Position numbers and translations under genes: made by a program
The notes under the pieces: generated by a model
What the model was told of the DNA's origin: nothing
What the model saw: the letters and a program-made list of their open reading frames with translations, nothing else
The model's database searches: none
In this document: piece by piece, positions 12,194-20,105 of the stretch
How positions within the stretch are numbered: the first letter of the stretch is position 1
How the letters are laid out: the number at the start of each line of letters is the position of its first letter
From: Rhodococcus sp. W8901
Lineage (GTDB): Bacteria; Actinomycetota; Actinomycetes; Mycobacteriales; Mycobacteriaceae
DNA length: 64,000 bases
Reading direction: 5' to 3'
NCBI RefSeq assembly: GCF_013348805.1
Contig: NZ_CP054690.1
Location: 2,356,001 to 2,420,000 of the forward strand

Positions 12194-13018
12194 ATGGCTA
12201 ATCCTTTCGTCAAGGGATGGAAGTACCTGATGGCGCTCTTCAATTCCAAAATTGATGAGAAGGCCGACCCCAAGGTTCAGATTCAGCAGGCGATCGAGGA
12301 CGCCCAGCGTCAGCACCAGGCACTGTCCCAGCAGGCTGCATCGGTGATCGGCAACCAGCGCCAGCTCGAGATGAAGCTCAGCCGCCAGCTCGACGAGGTG
12401 GAGAAGCTCAACGCCAACGCGCGTCAGGCCGTCACCCTCGCCGATCAGGCCGCCGCCGCCGGCGACATGGAGAAGGCCACGCAGTACACCAACGCTGCCG
12501 AGGCCTTCGCCGCCCAGTTGGTCACAGCGGAACAGGGCGTCGAGGACCTCAAGGCCCTGCACGACCAGTCGCTGCAGGCGGCCACCCAGGCCAAGAAGGC
12601 CGTCGAGCAGAACGCGATGACGCTGCAGGCGAAGGTCGCCGAGCGGACCAAGCTGCTCAGCCAGCTCGAACAGGCGAAGATGCAGGAGCGGGTCAGCGAG
12701 TCGCTGCGTTCGATGGACAGCACGCTGTCCGCCCCCGGCAACACCCCCAGCCTCGACGCTGTCCGGGACAAGATCGAGCGCCGCTACGCGGACGCCCTCG
12801 GCTCGGCCGAGCTGGCCCAGAACTCGGTGCAGGGTCGCATGATGGAGGTGCAGCAGGCCAGCGTGCAGATGGCCGGTCACAGCCGCCTCGAGCAGATCCG
12901 CGCATCGATGAAGGGCGACGCCCTGCCGTCCGGCGGCACCGCCGCCGCGCCGGCCAAGCCTGCCATCGCCCCCGAGCCGCCCACGGCATCCGCCAACGGC
13001 GAGACCCCCGCGCAGTAG
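12194..13018 (+). CDS. pspA: Phage shock protein A / IM30 family (PspA)
   Basis: A 274-residue coiled-coil protein that supports a damaged cytoplasmic membrane. The N-terminal amphipathic stretch [20 protein letters not shown] is followed by long heptad-rich helices to residue ~235, as in PspA/Vipp1, which assemble into ESCRT-III-like rings or rods. The last ~35 residues are Pro/Ala-rich and likely disordered. A ribosome site-like GGAGGCAGGA lies 9-18 bases upstream. In mycobacteria the homologue is the 35-kDa antigen and binds ClgR. Confidence 0.94.
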   Translation: MANPFVKGWKYLMALFNSKIDEKADPKVQIQQAIEDAQRQHQALSQQAASVIGNQRQLEMKLSRQLDEVEKLNANARQAVTLADQAAAAGDMEKATQYTNAAEAFAAQLVTAEQGVEDLKALHDQSLQAATQAKKAVEQNAMTLQAKVAERTKLLSQLEQAKMQERVSESLRSMDSTLSAPGNTPSLDAVRDKIERRYADALGSAELAQNSVQGRMMEVQQASVQMAGHSRLEQIRASMKGDALPSGGTAAAPAKPAIAPEPPTASANGETPAQ

Positions 13019-13049
13019 AAGCCTGCGCGACGACAACGACATCGGTTCG

Positions 13050-13919
13050 ATGAGCAACACACGAGGTGGCCGGTCCGGGCGCAAGTCCCGGCCGGCCACC
13101 TCTGCATTCGAAGAGAGCGCGGGTCTCGCGGCCAGTGCCGCCTCCGCCGTCACCAGTGCGGGGAGCGTGCTGCGCGAGGTCGGCGGAACCGTCGCCGACA
13201 CGATGCGGCGTTGGTCGGACCCCAGGGAACGCATGCTGCGCAAGCGTCGACGTGCCCGCAAGCGGGCAACCAGGTTCGGAATCGCCTCGGGTGCGGGCGT
13301 CGTGGGTTCGGCATCGCTCGCCGCCGCGTCGGCCCCCGACTGGACGATCGTCGCGACCGGCGGCGCCGCAGCGCTGTTCGCCATTCCCGCAGTGGTCGCT
13401 GTCAGCACGTATCGGCACCTCACGTCGGTGCCGCTGCCACCCGCCACCGTCACGCGGCAACCGCTGCCACCCGTCGGATCGGCCGCCCGTGCCCCGATGG
13501 AACGACTCGCGAGCGCTGAGAGCGGCCTGCACCAACTGCTCGGCGTGCTGAGCCGATCTGCGATCGTCGACGCCGAGGAAATCGATCACACGGGAGAGAC
13601 CGCGCGGTCGGCGTCGTCAGCGCTGCGGGCCGTCGCCGCGGATGTCGTCGCGATGGAGAGCGCCGGGCGCGGCACGGCCGCGGCCGCCGCACACCTCCAG
13701 CAGTCTGTCCGGGCCGCCGGAGAGCAACTCGACATCGGTGTCGCGCAGTACGAGGGGCTCGTCACCGCTGCCGCGAAGATGACCGCGCCCGCGCAGTCGC
13801 CGTCGTACACCTTGCTCGATCGGCAACGGGAAGAGCTGCTGTCGGCGTCGGATCGGCTCGAGGGCTGGGCCGAGGCCCTCGGCGAGGTCGACGAGATCGA
13901 CCGCCGTTTCCGTCGCTGA
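13050..13919 (+). CDS. pspM: Phage shock envelope stress protein PspM (Rv2743c-type)
   Basis: A 289-residue protein, third in the clgR-pspA operon. Order: a Ser/Arg-rich head (1-~25); a helical stretch; a very basic patch near residue 65 (LRKRRRARKRATRFG); two adjacent hydrophobic segments (~75-120, FGIASGAGVVGSASLAAA and WTIVATGGAAALFAIPAVVAV); then a long helical cytoplasmic C-terminal part. This layout and position match PspM, which anchors PspA to the membrane in M. tuberculosis. The mycobacterial fourth gene (pspN, Rv2742c) is not present here. Confidence 0.85.
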   Translation: MSNTRGGRSGRKSRPATSAFEESAGLAASAASAVTSAGSVLREVGGTVADTMRRWSDPRERMLRKRRRARKRATRFGIASGAGVVGSASLAAASAPDWTIVATGGAAALFAIPAVVAVSTYRHLTSVPLPPATVTRQPLPPVGSAARAPMERLASAESGLHQLLGVLSRSAIVDAEEIDHTGETARSASSALRAVAADVVAMESAGRGTAAAAAHLQQSVRAAGEQLDIGVAQYEGLVTAAAKMTAPAQSPSYTLLDRQREELLSASDRLEGWAEALGEVDEIDRRFRR

Positions 13920-13925
13920 CCAGCC

Positions 13926-13991
13926 GACTGTCACATCAGTTGTCCACGACTGTCACATCAGTCGTCCACGACAATCACATCAGTCGTCCAC
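13926..13991. repeat. Three tandem copies of a 22-bp repeat at the pspM/bioN junction
   Basis: Three directly adjacent 22-base units (13926-13947, 13948-13969, 13970-13991) of the form GACTGTCACATCAG + TTGTCCAC or TCGTCCAC. Units 1 and 2 differ at one base; unit 3 differs from unit 2 at two. The third unit contains the final codons and stop of bioN (minus strand), so the array looks like an expansion of the bioN 3' end. There are no spacers, so it is not a CRISPR. Confidence 0.95.
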
Positions 13992-14585
13992 TCCGCGCGC
14001 GGCGAGGGCATCGCCCATGGCCTCGGCGGTCATCAGCGCCGACACGACGGCCGGCACCGCCAGGGCGCGCAGCGAGAAGCCGAGCCCGCGGGCCTTCCGG
14101 GCGTCCGAGACCTGCTGCACGATGCCGGTGAGCAGCGGGATGCACCGCAGCGTCATCGCGAGCACCAGCCCGGCACGGTCGGGATTCACCCCGACCCGGC
14201 GCAGCGGCCGCAGGGCGCGGCTGACCGTCTCCAGCATGTCGGACACCCGCGTGGTCAGCGTGACCAGTGCCGCCAGCGCCACGGCCAGCACGATCGTTCC
14301 GCACACGACGACCGCGCGCTCCCAGCCGGTGAAGATCACCTGGAATGCGCCGATGAACAGCAGCGCCCACAGCAGCGGACGCAGCTGCGCGAGCGCGACC
14401 CGCAGCGGAACACGCGCCGCCGCGTACAGGGCCGCGACGACGGCGACCGCGGGGAGCAGGTGCCACGGCTGGCGCACCAGGACCGTCACGGCGACGATCA
14501 GGACCACCATCGCGATGAGTTTCGGACCGGGCGAGAGGCGGTGCAGCAGCGAGGTGCCGGGGGAGTAGAGGCCGAGCGTCGTCAT
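13980..14585 (-). CDS. bioN: Energy-coupling factor transporter transmembrane protein BioN
   Basis: A 201-residue T component of the biotin ECF importer. It has about five or six hydrophobic segments and the cytoplasmic Ala-Arg-Gly type motifs (DARKARGLGF and the terminal AMGDALAARGVDD), which couple to the ATPase. It overlaps bioM by four bases and follows bioY, making a complete bioYMN cassette. Its last codons lie inside the 22-bp repeat array. Confidence 0.9.
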   Translation of the reverse strand: MTTLGLYSPGTSLLHRLSPGPKLIAMVVLIVAVTVLVRQPWHLLPAVAVVAALYAAARVPLRVALAQLRPLLWALLFIGAFQVIFTGWERAVVVCGTIVLAVALAALVTLTTRVSDMLETVSRALRPLRRVGVNPDRAGLVLAMTLRCIPLLTGIVQQVSDARKARGLGFSLRALAVPAVVSALMTAEAMGDALAARGVDD

Positions 14586-15262
14586 CCGATCAGCTCGCGG
14601 TAGTGCGCGATGGCCTCTCCGGGTGTGCCGTCGGCTGCAACGCCGCCGCGGTCGATGACGATCACCCGGTCGAAGTCGTCGAGCAGGTCCAGATGGTGGG
14701 TCACGACGATCAACTGCTGGCGGAGACCCGCCAGCGTCGACCGCATCAGTCGCGCGTTGCGCAGGTCCAGCAGCGTCGTGGGTTCATCGGCGACCAGTAC
14801 GTCGGGGTCGGTCACCATCACCGCCGCGAGCGCGAGCAGCTGTTTCTGCCCGCCCGACAACAGGTGCGTCGGATGGTCCGCGTGCCCGGACAGCCCGAAG
14901 TCGGCGAGGACCTGTGCCACCCGGTCGGCCCGCTCGGACTTGCTCAGCGAACTGCGGCGCAGCGAGAAGGCGATGTCCTCCGACACCGTCGGCATGATGA
15001 TCTGATGGTCGGGGTCGGTGAAGACGAACCCCACCTTGCGGCGGACCTGACGCCCCTTGCGGGCGGTATCGAGCCCGTCGACGGACACCGTCCCGGATGC
15101 CGGCGACACCAGACCGTTGATCATCCGCGCCAGCGTGGACTTGCCGCTGCCGTTGGCGCCGATGATCCCGATCCGTGACTCGGTGAGCGCCAGATCGATT
15201 CCGTCGAGCACGGTGCGCTCACCGTAAGAGTGGTGAACGCCGTCGAATCGGATCTCGCTCAT
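14582..15262 (-). CDS. bioM: Biotin ECF transporter ATPase BioM
   Basis: A 226-residue ABC ATPase that powers biotin uptake with BioN and BioY. Walker A is GANGSGKST (~35-43), the Q-loop FTDPDHQI, the signature LLSGGQKQLLALA (~136) and Walker B VLVADEPTTLLD (~153), where the Walker B end shows TTLLDL rather than the usual TSALDP. The switch histidine lies in VVTHH. Length is usual for ECF A subunits. It sits 15 bp behind bioY and overlaps bioN. Confidence 0.93.
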   Translation of the reverse strand: MSEIRFDGVHHSYGERTVLDGIDLALTESRIGIIGANGSGKSTLARMINGLVSPASGTVSVDGLDTARKGRQVRRKVGFVFTDPDHQIIMPTVSEDIAFSLRRSSLSKSERADRVAQVLADFGLSGHADHPTHLLSGGQKQLLALAAVMVTDPDVLVADEPTTLLDLRNARLMRSTLAGLRQQLIVVTHHLDLLDDFDRVIVIDRGGVAADGTPGEAIAHYRELIG

Positions 15263-15277
15263 CGTGCAGCAGTCGAT

Positions 15278-15889
15278 CTATGCGGCGTCGGCCCGCACCG
15301 GTGCTGCGGGGAAGGGGCGCGCGGCGAGCGCGGGGTACGCCCGGTGGACCTGCGCGGCGACGACCGCGGCGACGACCGCCTTGATCACGTCGCCCGGCAG
15401 GTAGGTGAGGTTCGCGGCGAACGCGCCGGAGACCGTGAGATCCGTCTTCAGGAGCATGCCGGGGATGCCGAATGCGTACAGCACCACGATGCCGCCGATC
15501 ACGTTGACGGCGATGCCGCCGAAGACGTTGTACTTGGGCAGCATCTTGTAGCTGAGCCATCCGATGACGGCCGCCGCGGGCAGCCAGCCGATCAGGAAGC
15601 CCGCCGTGGGGCTGGCCAGGGAGACGAGCGTGGTCCGCCCACCGGCGAGGACCGGCAGCGCCAGACCGAGGACGATCACCGTGAGCACCGACAACGTGCC
15701 CTTGCGGGGGCCGAGGAGGGCGCCGGCGAGCATGACGCCGAGGGTTTGCAGTGTGATCGGTACCGCCGAGCCGCCGACGTTGATCGTGCCGGGCAGACCC
15801 AGCGCCACGATGAGGGCTGCGAAGACGGCGATCTGCGCCAGATCGCGGGCGGTGTTGCGGGGAGTGCCCGTGGGGGATGACGGCGACAC
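15278..15889 (-). CDS. bioY: Biotin transporter substrate-binding component BioY
   Basis: A 203-residue S component that captures biotin in the membrane. Six hydrophobic segments and the BioY patterns VPITLQTLGVMLAGALLGPRKG (~45-66), SPTAGFLIGWLPAA and the GDVIKAVVAA region are present. The GTG start at 15889 has GAGGAG about 12 bases upstream; ATG 15940 would add 17 polar residues. The 5' region holds TTGACA-like (minus strand, 15954-15959) and a GTTCGCGAAC palindrome that may be regulatory, though I do not recognise a known biotin-repressor site. Confidence 0.9.
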   Translation of the reverse strand: MSPSSPTGTPRNTARDLAQIAVFAALIVALGLPGTINVGGSAVPITLQTLGVMLAGALLGPRKGTLSVLTVIVLGLALPVLAGGRTTLVSLASPTAGFLIGWLPAAAVIGWLSYKMLPKYNVFGGIAVNVIGGIVVLYAFGIPGMLLKTDLTVSGAFAANLTYLPGDVIKAVVAAVVAAQVHRAYPALAARPFPAAPVRADAA

Positions 15890-16122
15890 GGCTATCGACT
15901 GCTCCTCGTGGTGTTCGCGAACGGGACGGATCGGGTCCAACCCGCCGAGCTTATGTCAACCCGCCGGTCACGACGTATCCCAGTCCGGTCGGCGGCCTCA
16001 GGGTGATCACCCATCTTTCCCTGAACTTGCCGCTGAGCTGCTGATTTCCGATTCGGCACGTGCAACCATCGAGGTGCCGCGCTCGTAGGATCGTAGGTAG
16101 AGAACCAAGCAGGAGGCACATC

Positions 16123-16308
16123 GTGTTCTGGAAGATTGTCGGCATCGTGGCGCTGGTGTGGATCGCGTTCATGTTGGTCGGTGCGCTGGTGAAGGGGCTG
16201 TTCTGGATCTTGGCGGTGAGCGCGATCGTGTTCGGGCTCTACATGCTGTTCAAGGCGATGTCGGGAACCTCCGGCAGCGATCGCAGCACCGACAAGACCC
16301 GGTTCTAG
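16123..16308 (+). CDS. Small hydrophobic membrane protein, unknown function
   Basis: A 61-residue protein starting at GTG 16123 behind a good AGGAGG (16111-16116). It has two hydrophobic segments (residues ~2-20 and ~25-47) and a polar tail SGSDRSTDKTRF. A TAGGAT -10-like element lies at 16086-16091. I do not recognise a named family. It is divergent from bioYMN, and its stop overlaps the stop of the converging LysR gene by a few bases. Confidence 0.7.
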   Translation: MFWKIVGIVALVWIAFMLVGALVKGLFWILAVSAIVFGLYMLFKAMSGTSGSDRSTDKTRF

Positions 16309-17186
16309 CGTCCGGCCAGGTGACGATCGACGAGGTCGGCGAATGCGCGGCCGGTCGGCGTCACCAGCGTCGGTTTCGAGATCATGTGCACCGTGCGGAT
16401 CGGGGCGTCGGCGATCCGCAGCAGATGCAGTCCGGGGCGGGTGATCGCGTCGGACTCCGGTAGGAAGCCCACTCCGACGCCGGCCGCGGTGAGTGCGGCC
16501 ACCAACGTCGCCGAACCGGCCTGCGCCACGACGGTGCGCGGCAGGCCCGCCATGGTGAACGCGTCGTCGCTCTGACGACGCGCCCCCGTTCCCTCCGGGA
16601 AGTCGATGGTCGGCACCCCGGCGAGGTCGAGCAGGGTGACCGCGGTGCGGGACGTCCACGGATGTTCCGGTCCGACGACGGCGACGAGCTGTTCGGTGCC
16701 GAGCACGCGGGCGGTCAGCCCGGCGCGGGGCCGGGTGTGCCACAGCCCGATGAATCCGAGGTCGAGGTCGCCGGCGTCGACCTGCTCGACGATCGATTCA
16801 CTCATCGACGACACGACGTGCACGTCCACCCCGGGGTTCGCCTCCAGGAACGTTCGGACGAGTGCGGCGAGGTCGACCTGGGTGAGGGTCGTGATGGTGC
16901 CGATCCGAAGGGTGCCGCTGACGGTGCGTCCGGTGGCGGACACTTCGCCCCGGAGCCGTTCGGCCGCCGCGAGCACCTCCCGGGCGTGGAGCACGAAGGA
17001 TTCACCGGCTTCGGTCAGTTCCACGCGGCGGCTCGTGCGGATGAAGAGCGGGGTCCCGAGTTCGTGCTCGAGCTGTTGCACCTGGTGGCTGAGGGCGGAC
17101 TGGGCGACGTGGAGGCGCCCGGCGGCACGGGTGAAGTGCCTCTCCTCGGCGACCGCGATCGCGTATCGCAGCTGGCGCAGTTCCAT
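16305..17186 (-). CDS. LysR-family transcriptional regulator
   Basis: A 293-residue LysR regulator: N-terminal winged HTH (MELRQLRYAIAVAEERHFTRAAGRLHVAQSALSHQVQQLE, residues 1-~60) and a two-lobed effector domain (~90-293). The start is ATG 17186 by alignment to the family N-terminus. It is divergent from an MFS transporter, with the palindrome ATCTGATTCAGAT (17221-17233) in the gap, so it most likely controls that transporter. The ligand is unknown. Confidence 0.9.
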   Translation of the reverse strand: MELRQLRYAIAVAEERHFTRAAGRLHVAQSALSHQVQQLEHELGTPLFIRTSRRVELTEAGESFVLHAREVLAAAERLRGEVSATGRTVSGTLRIGTITTLTQVDLAALVRTFLEANPGVDVHVVSSMSESIVEQVDAGDLDLGFIGLWHTRPRAGLTARVLGTEQLVAVVGPEHPWTSRTAVTLLDLAGVPTIDFPEGTGARRQSDDAFTMAGLPRTVVAQAGSATLVAALTAAGVGVGFLPESDAITRPGLHLLRIADAPIRTVHMISKPTLVTPTGRAFADLVDRHLAGR

Positions 17187-17220
17187 CGCACTACCTCGAT
17201 CTGGTTTGACGATCAATCCG

Positions 17221-17233
17221 ATCTGATTCAGAT
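17221..17233. promoter_or_regulatory. Candidate LysR operator
   Basis: A perfect inverted repeat ATCTGA-T-TCAGAT containing the T-N11-A arrangement typical of LysR boxes, midway between the divergent regulator and transporter genes. Confidence 0.5.
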
Positions 17234-17271
17234 GTTAGACAGATGATTGCTCGGGGTAAAGAATTGCTCGC

Positions 17272-18492
17272 GTGAGTGTCACCGAATCCCGAACCCCGAC
17301 CCGTCCGGTGCTGTCGCCGGGACTGCTCCTCGTCATGGCCGTCGCCACCGGTCTGTGCGTGGGCGGCAACTACTTCAACCAGCCGCTGCTGGACTCGATC
17401 GCGTCGGCCCTGGACGTGGATCAGTCGACTGCCGCGGTGACCGTCACCGTGTCGCAGGTGTTCTACGGGCTCGGGCTGATGTTCCTGGTGCCGCTGGGGG
17501 ACCTGTGGGACCGACGGGTGCTGAGCGTCGGGCTGATGCTGCTCGCCGCCGTCGGCCAGGCCGTCTGCGGGTTCGCGCCGTCGATCGGGTGGCTCATGGT
17601 GGGCACCGCGATGGCGGGCCTGTTCTCGGTGGCGGCGCAGGTGCTCGTGCCGTTTGCCGCCCAACTCGCCGAACCGGGGCGCTCCGCGACCGCGGTCGGC
17701 ACCGTGATGAGCGGCCTCATGGTCGGGATCCTGCTGGCCCGCAGTGTCGCCGGACTGCTCACGCCCCTGGGGGGATGGCAGACCGTGTACCGCGTGAGTG
17801 CGGTCGCGATGCTGCTGATCGCCGCAGTGCTGTGGCGGGCGCTGCCGAGTTCGCGGGATCGGCACGGTCTGGGCTACGGCGCGATCCTCGCGTCCATGGG
17901 TGCGCTCCTGCGCGATCAGCCCCGCCTGCGCACGGCGACGGCCATGAGCGCGCTCAGCTTCGCGGCCGCGAGCACGGTCTTCGCGGCGATGGCGTTCGTG
18001 CTCGCGGCCGAACCGTTCGGCCTCGACGACGTCGCGATCGGACTCGTGGGGCTGGCCGGTGTCGCGGGTGCGGTGATGGCGAACGTGGCCGGACGTCTCG
18101 CTGATCGGGGGCTCGCGCAGGCGACCGCCGGCGTGGGGGCGGTGGTGCTGCTCGCGTCGTGGGTGCTGTTCGGACTCGGCGGCACCAGCCTGCTCGCGTT
18201 CGTACTCGCGGTCCTGATCTCGGATGTCGCGCTCAAGTGTGTGCACGTGAGCAATCAGGGTGTCATCTACGCGCTTGCGCCGCAGGCGCGCTCGCGCGTG
18301 ACGGCGGTCTACATGACCGGGTACTTCGTAGGCGGCGCTGCCGGATCCGCGCTGGGGTCGCTGGTGTGGGCGACGCACGGGTGGGCCGGGGTGTGCTGGG
18401 CGGGCGCGGGCCTGTCGCTCGCCGTTCTCGCGGTGTGGTGGCTCGATCTGCGCGTTTCCGCGCGCGCGGTCGTCGCCGCGGAGGCATCCTGA
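17272..18492 (+). CDS. MFS transporter
   Basis: A 406-residue major-facilitator protein with 12 hydrophobic segments. The loop 2-3 motif is present as GDLWDRR (~76-82), and the N-terminal half begins VMAVATGLCVGGNYFNQPLLDSIA, as in the YgaY/AraJ-like drug and metabolite exporters. It starts at GTG 17272, divergent from the LysR regulator. The PIG-L deacetylase follows 4 bp later and may be co-transcribed. Substrate unknown. Confidence 0.9.
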   Translation: MSVTESRTPTRPVLSPGLLLVMAVATGLCVGGNYFNQPLLDSIASALDVDQSTAAVTVTVSQVFYGLGLMFLVPLGDLWDRRVLSVGLMLLAAVGQAVCGFAPSIGWLMVGTAMAGLFSVAAQVLVPFAAQLAEPGRSATAVGTVMSGLMVGILLARSVAGLLTPLGGWQTVYRVSAVAMLLIAAVLWRALPSSRDRHGLGYGAILASMGALLRDQPRLRTATAMSALSFAAASTVFAAMAFVLAAEPFGLDDVAIGLVGLAGVAGAVMANVAGRLADRGLAQATAGVGAVVLLASWVLFGLGGTSLLAFVLAVLISDVALKCVHVSNQGVIYALAPQARSRVTAVYMTGYFVGGAAGSALGSLVWATHGWAGVCWAGAGLSLAVLAVWWLDLRVSARAVVAAEAS

Positions 18493-18496
18493 GGAC

Positions 18497-19210
18497 ATGG
18501 AACCCATTCCCGAGGACTGGCAGCGCGGGTTGGTGATCGTCGCCCATCCCGACGACATCGAATACGGGGCCGCGGCGGCTGTCGCCCGATGGACGGACCA
18601 GGGCAAGGACATTCGGTACGTCCTGGTCACGAGTGGTGAGGCGGGGATCGCGGGCCTGCACCCCCAGCAGTCCGGGCCGCTGCGCGAGGACGAGGAGCGA
18701 CGTTCGGCCGCGATCGTGGGTGTGTCGCAGGTGGAATTCCTCGGCTATCCCGATGGCCGGATCGAATACGGGCTGGATCTGCGCAGGGACCTGGCCCGGG
18801 TGATCCGGACGCACTGCCCCGAGATGGTCGTCACGATGAACCACCGCGAGACGTGGGGGCCGGGGTTCCTGAACAGCGCCGACCACCGGGCCGTCGGGCT
18901 CGGTGTCCTCGACGCCGTCGCCGACGCCGCGAACGAGTGGATCTTCCCCGAACTCACCGAACCGCCATGGGCGGGCGTGCGGTGGGCCGCCGTGAACACG
19001 ATGGTCGGGACCACGCACGCGGTGGACGTCGCCGCGACGGTCGAGCGCGCCGTCGAATCGCTGTGCGAGCACCACGCGTACCTCGAGGCGCTCAGCGACG
19101 AACCGGTGTTGGACCAGGCGGCCCGGCAGATCGAGATGTCCACCGGGCCCAAGCCTGGATTCGACGCCGAACGGGCCGTCGGCTTCGAGTTGTACGTCTT
19201 CGGCGGCTGA
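18497..19210 (+). CDS. PIG-L family deacetylase
   Basis: A 237-residue zinc-dependent deacetylase-like protein. The zinc motif AHPDDIEYG (~16-24, H and two D) and the later SADHRAVG (~131) give the usual metal ligands of the LmbE/MshB family, which remove acetyl groups from N-acetylglucosaminyl substrates; MshB in mycothiol synthesis is a known member, but this protein is shorter and its substrate is unknown. ATG 18497 lies 4 bp after the MFS stop. A transport-linked detoxification or conjugate-processing role is only a guess. Confidence 0.88.
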   Translation: MEPIPEDWQRGLVIVAHPDDIEYGAAAAVARWTDQGKDIRYVLVTSGEAGIAGLHPQQSGPLREDEERRSAAIVGVSQVEFLGYPDGRIEYGLDLRRDLARVIRTHCPEMVVTMNHRETWGPGFLNSADHRAVGLGVLDAVADAANEWIFPELTEPPWAGVRWAAVNTMVGTTHAVDVAATVERAVESLCEHHAYLEALSDEPVLDQAARQIEMSTGPKPGFDAERAVGFELYVFGG

Positions 19211-19214
19211 CCGC

Positions 19215-20105
19215 CTAGGAGAGCGGGGCGCCGACGATGACGCGTCCCGCACCCGGGACGGCCTCGACGTCGATCGGCAACTGCCCGACGAACTCGCCGT
19301 CGGCGTACGACGTGACGGGGATGCCGGTCTCCAGCCGCAGCTTTCGGGTCCGGAACGTCTGCACCTCGTCGAGGTCGACGTGCGTGCCCTTGTAGACGGT
19401 GGGGAACAGGCGCACCAGCTTGAACCGGCCACCCGATGCGACCACGGTGACGTCGAGGAGGCCGTCGTCGAGTTTCGCATTCGGTGTGATGAGCATGCCG
19501 CCGCCGTAGGAGGTGCCGTTGCCGACCGACACCATCGTCGCGTCGAGTTCGATGGTGCGGTCGTCGAGCACGATCCGGTAGGGGATCGGCTTCAGCCGCG
19601 CCAGTTCGACCACCATCGCGAGGTTGTAGCGCATCGGGCCCTTGGGCCACCGCATCCGGTTGGCGCGGTCGGTGACGAGGGCGTCGAATCCGCTCGACAG
19701 CACGGTGCCGAACCAGCGGTCGCCGGTCCGCGCCAGGTCGACGGTCGCGACGTCGCCCGCGGCGATGATGTCGGCGGCCGCCGCCGGGTCGTCGACCGGG
19801 ATGTGGAACAGGCGCGCGTGGTCGTTGCCGGTGCCGCCGGGGACGATGCCCAGCGGAGTCCCGGTCTGCGCCAGCGCCTGCCACGCGATGCTGACCAGGC
19901 CGTCGCCGCCGGCGGCGACCAGTGCGTCGGTGCCGTCGGCGACGGCCTTGCGTGCCAGTTCCAATGCCTCGTCCGCGGACCGGCCCTCGATCTCGGTGAC
20001 CGTGACGCCGCGTTCCCGCAGACGGGCCACGGCGGCGGCGGACGCCCACGGGGCGTGGCCGCTGCCCGCGGCCGGATTCGTCAGGACCGTGACCGATTTC
20101 GTCAT
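19215..20105 (-). CDS. Diacylglycerol kinase family lipid kinase (Rv2252-type)
   Basis: A 296-residue lipid kinase. The nucleotide-binding region reads TNPAAGSG near residue 9, AAGGDGLVS (~62) and LGIVPGGTGND (~83). The GGDG motif is followed by Leu where DgkB-type enzymes have Thr. The C-terminal part carries SVGNGTSYGGGM and the YADGEF motif. M. tuberculosis Rv2252 phosphorylates diacylglycerol and feeds PIM synthesis. It overlaps the upstream flavoprotein gene by four bases (ATGA). Confidence 0.9.
   Translation of the reverse strand: MTKSVTVLTNPAAGSGHAPWASAAAVARLRERGVTVTEIEGRSADEALELARKAVADGTDALVAAGGDGLVSIAWQALAQTGTPLGIVPGGTGNDHARLFHIPVDDPAAAADIIAAGDVATVDLARTGDRWFGTVLSSGFDALVTDRANRMRWPKGPMRYNLAMVVELARLKPIPYRIVLDDRTIELDATMVSVGNGTSYGGGMLITPNAKLDDGLLDVTVVASGGRFKLVRLFPTVYKGTHVDLDEVQTFRTRKLRLETGIPVTSYADGEFVGQLPIDVEAVPGAGRVIVGAPLS

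Noticed and set aside
13926-13991. Tandem repeat considered as a CRISPR remnant
   Set aside because: The 22-bp units abut with no spacers, and no cas gene is present in the window.
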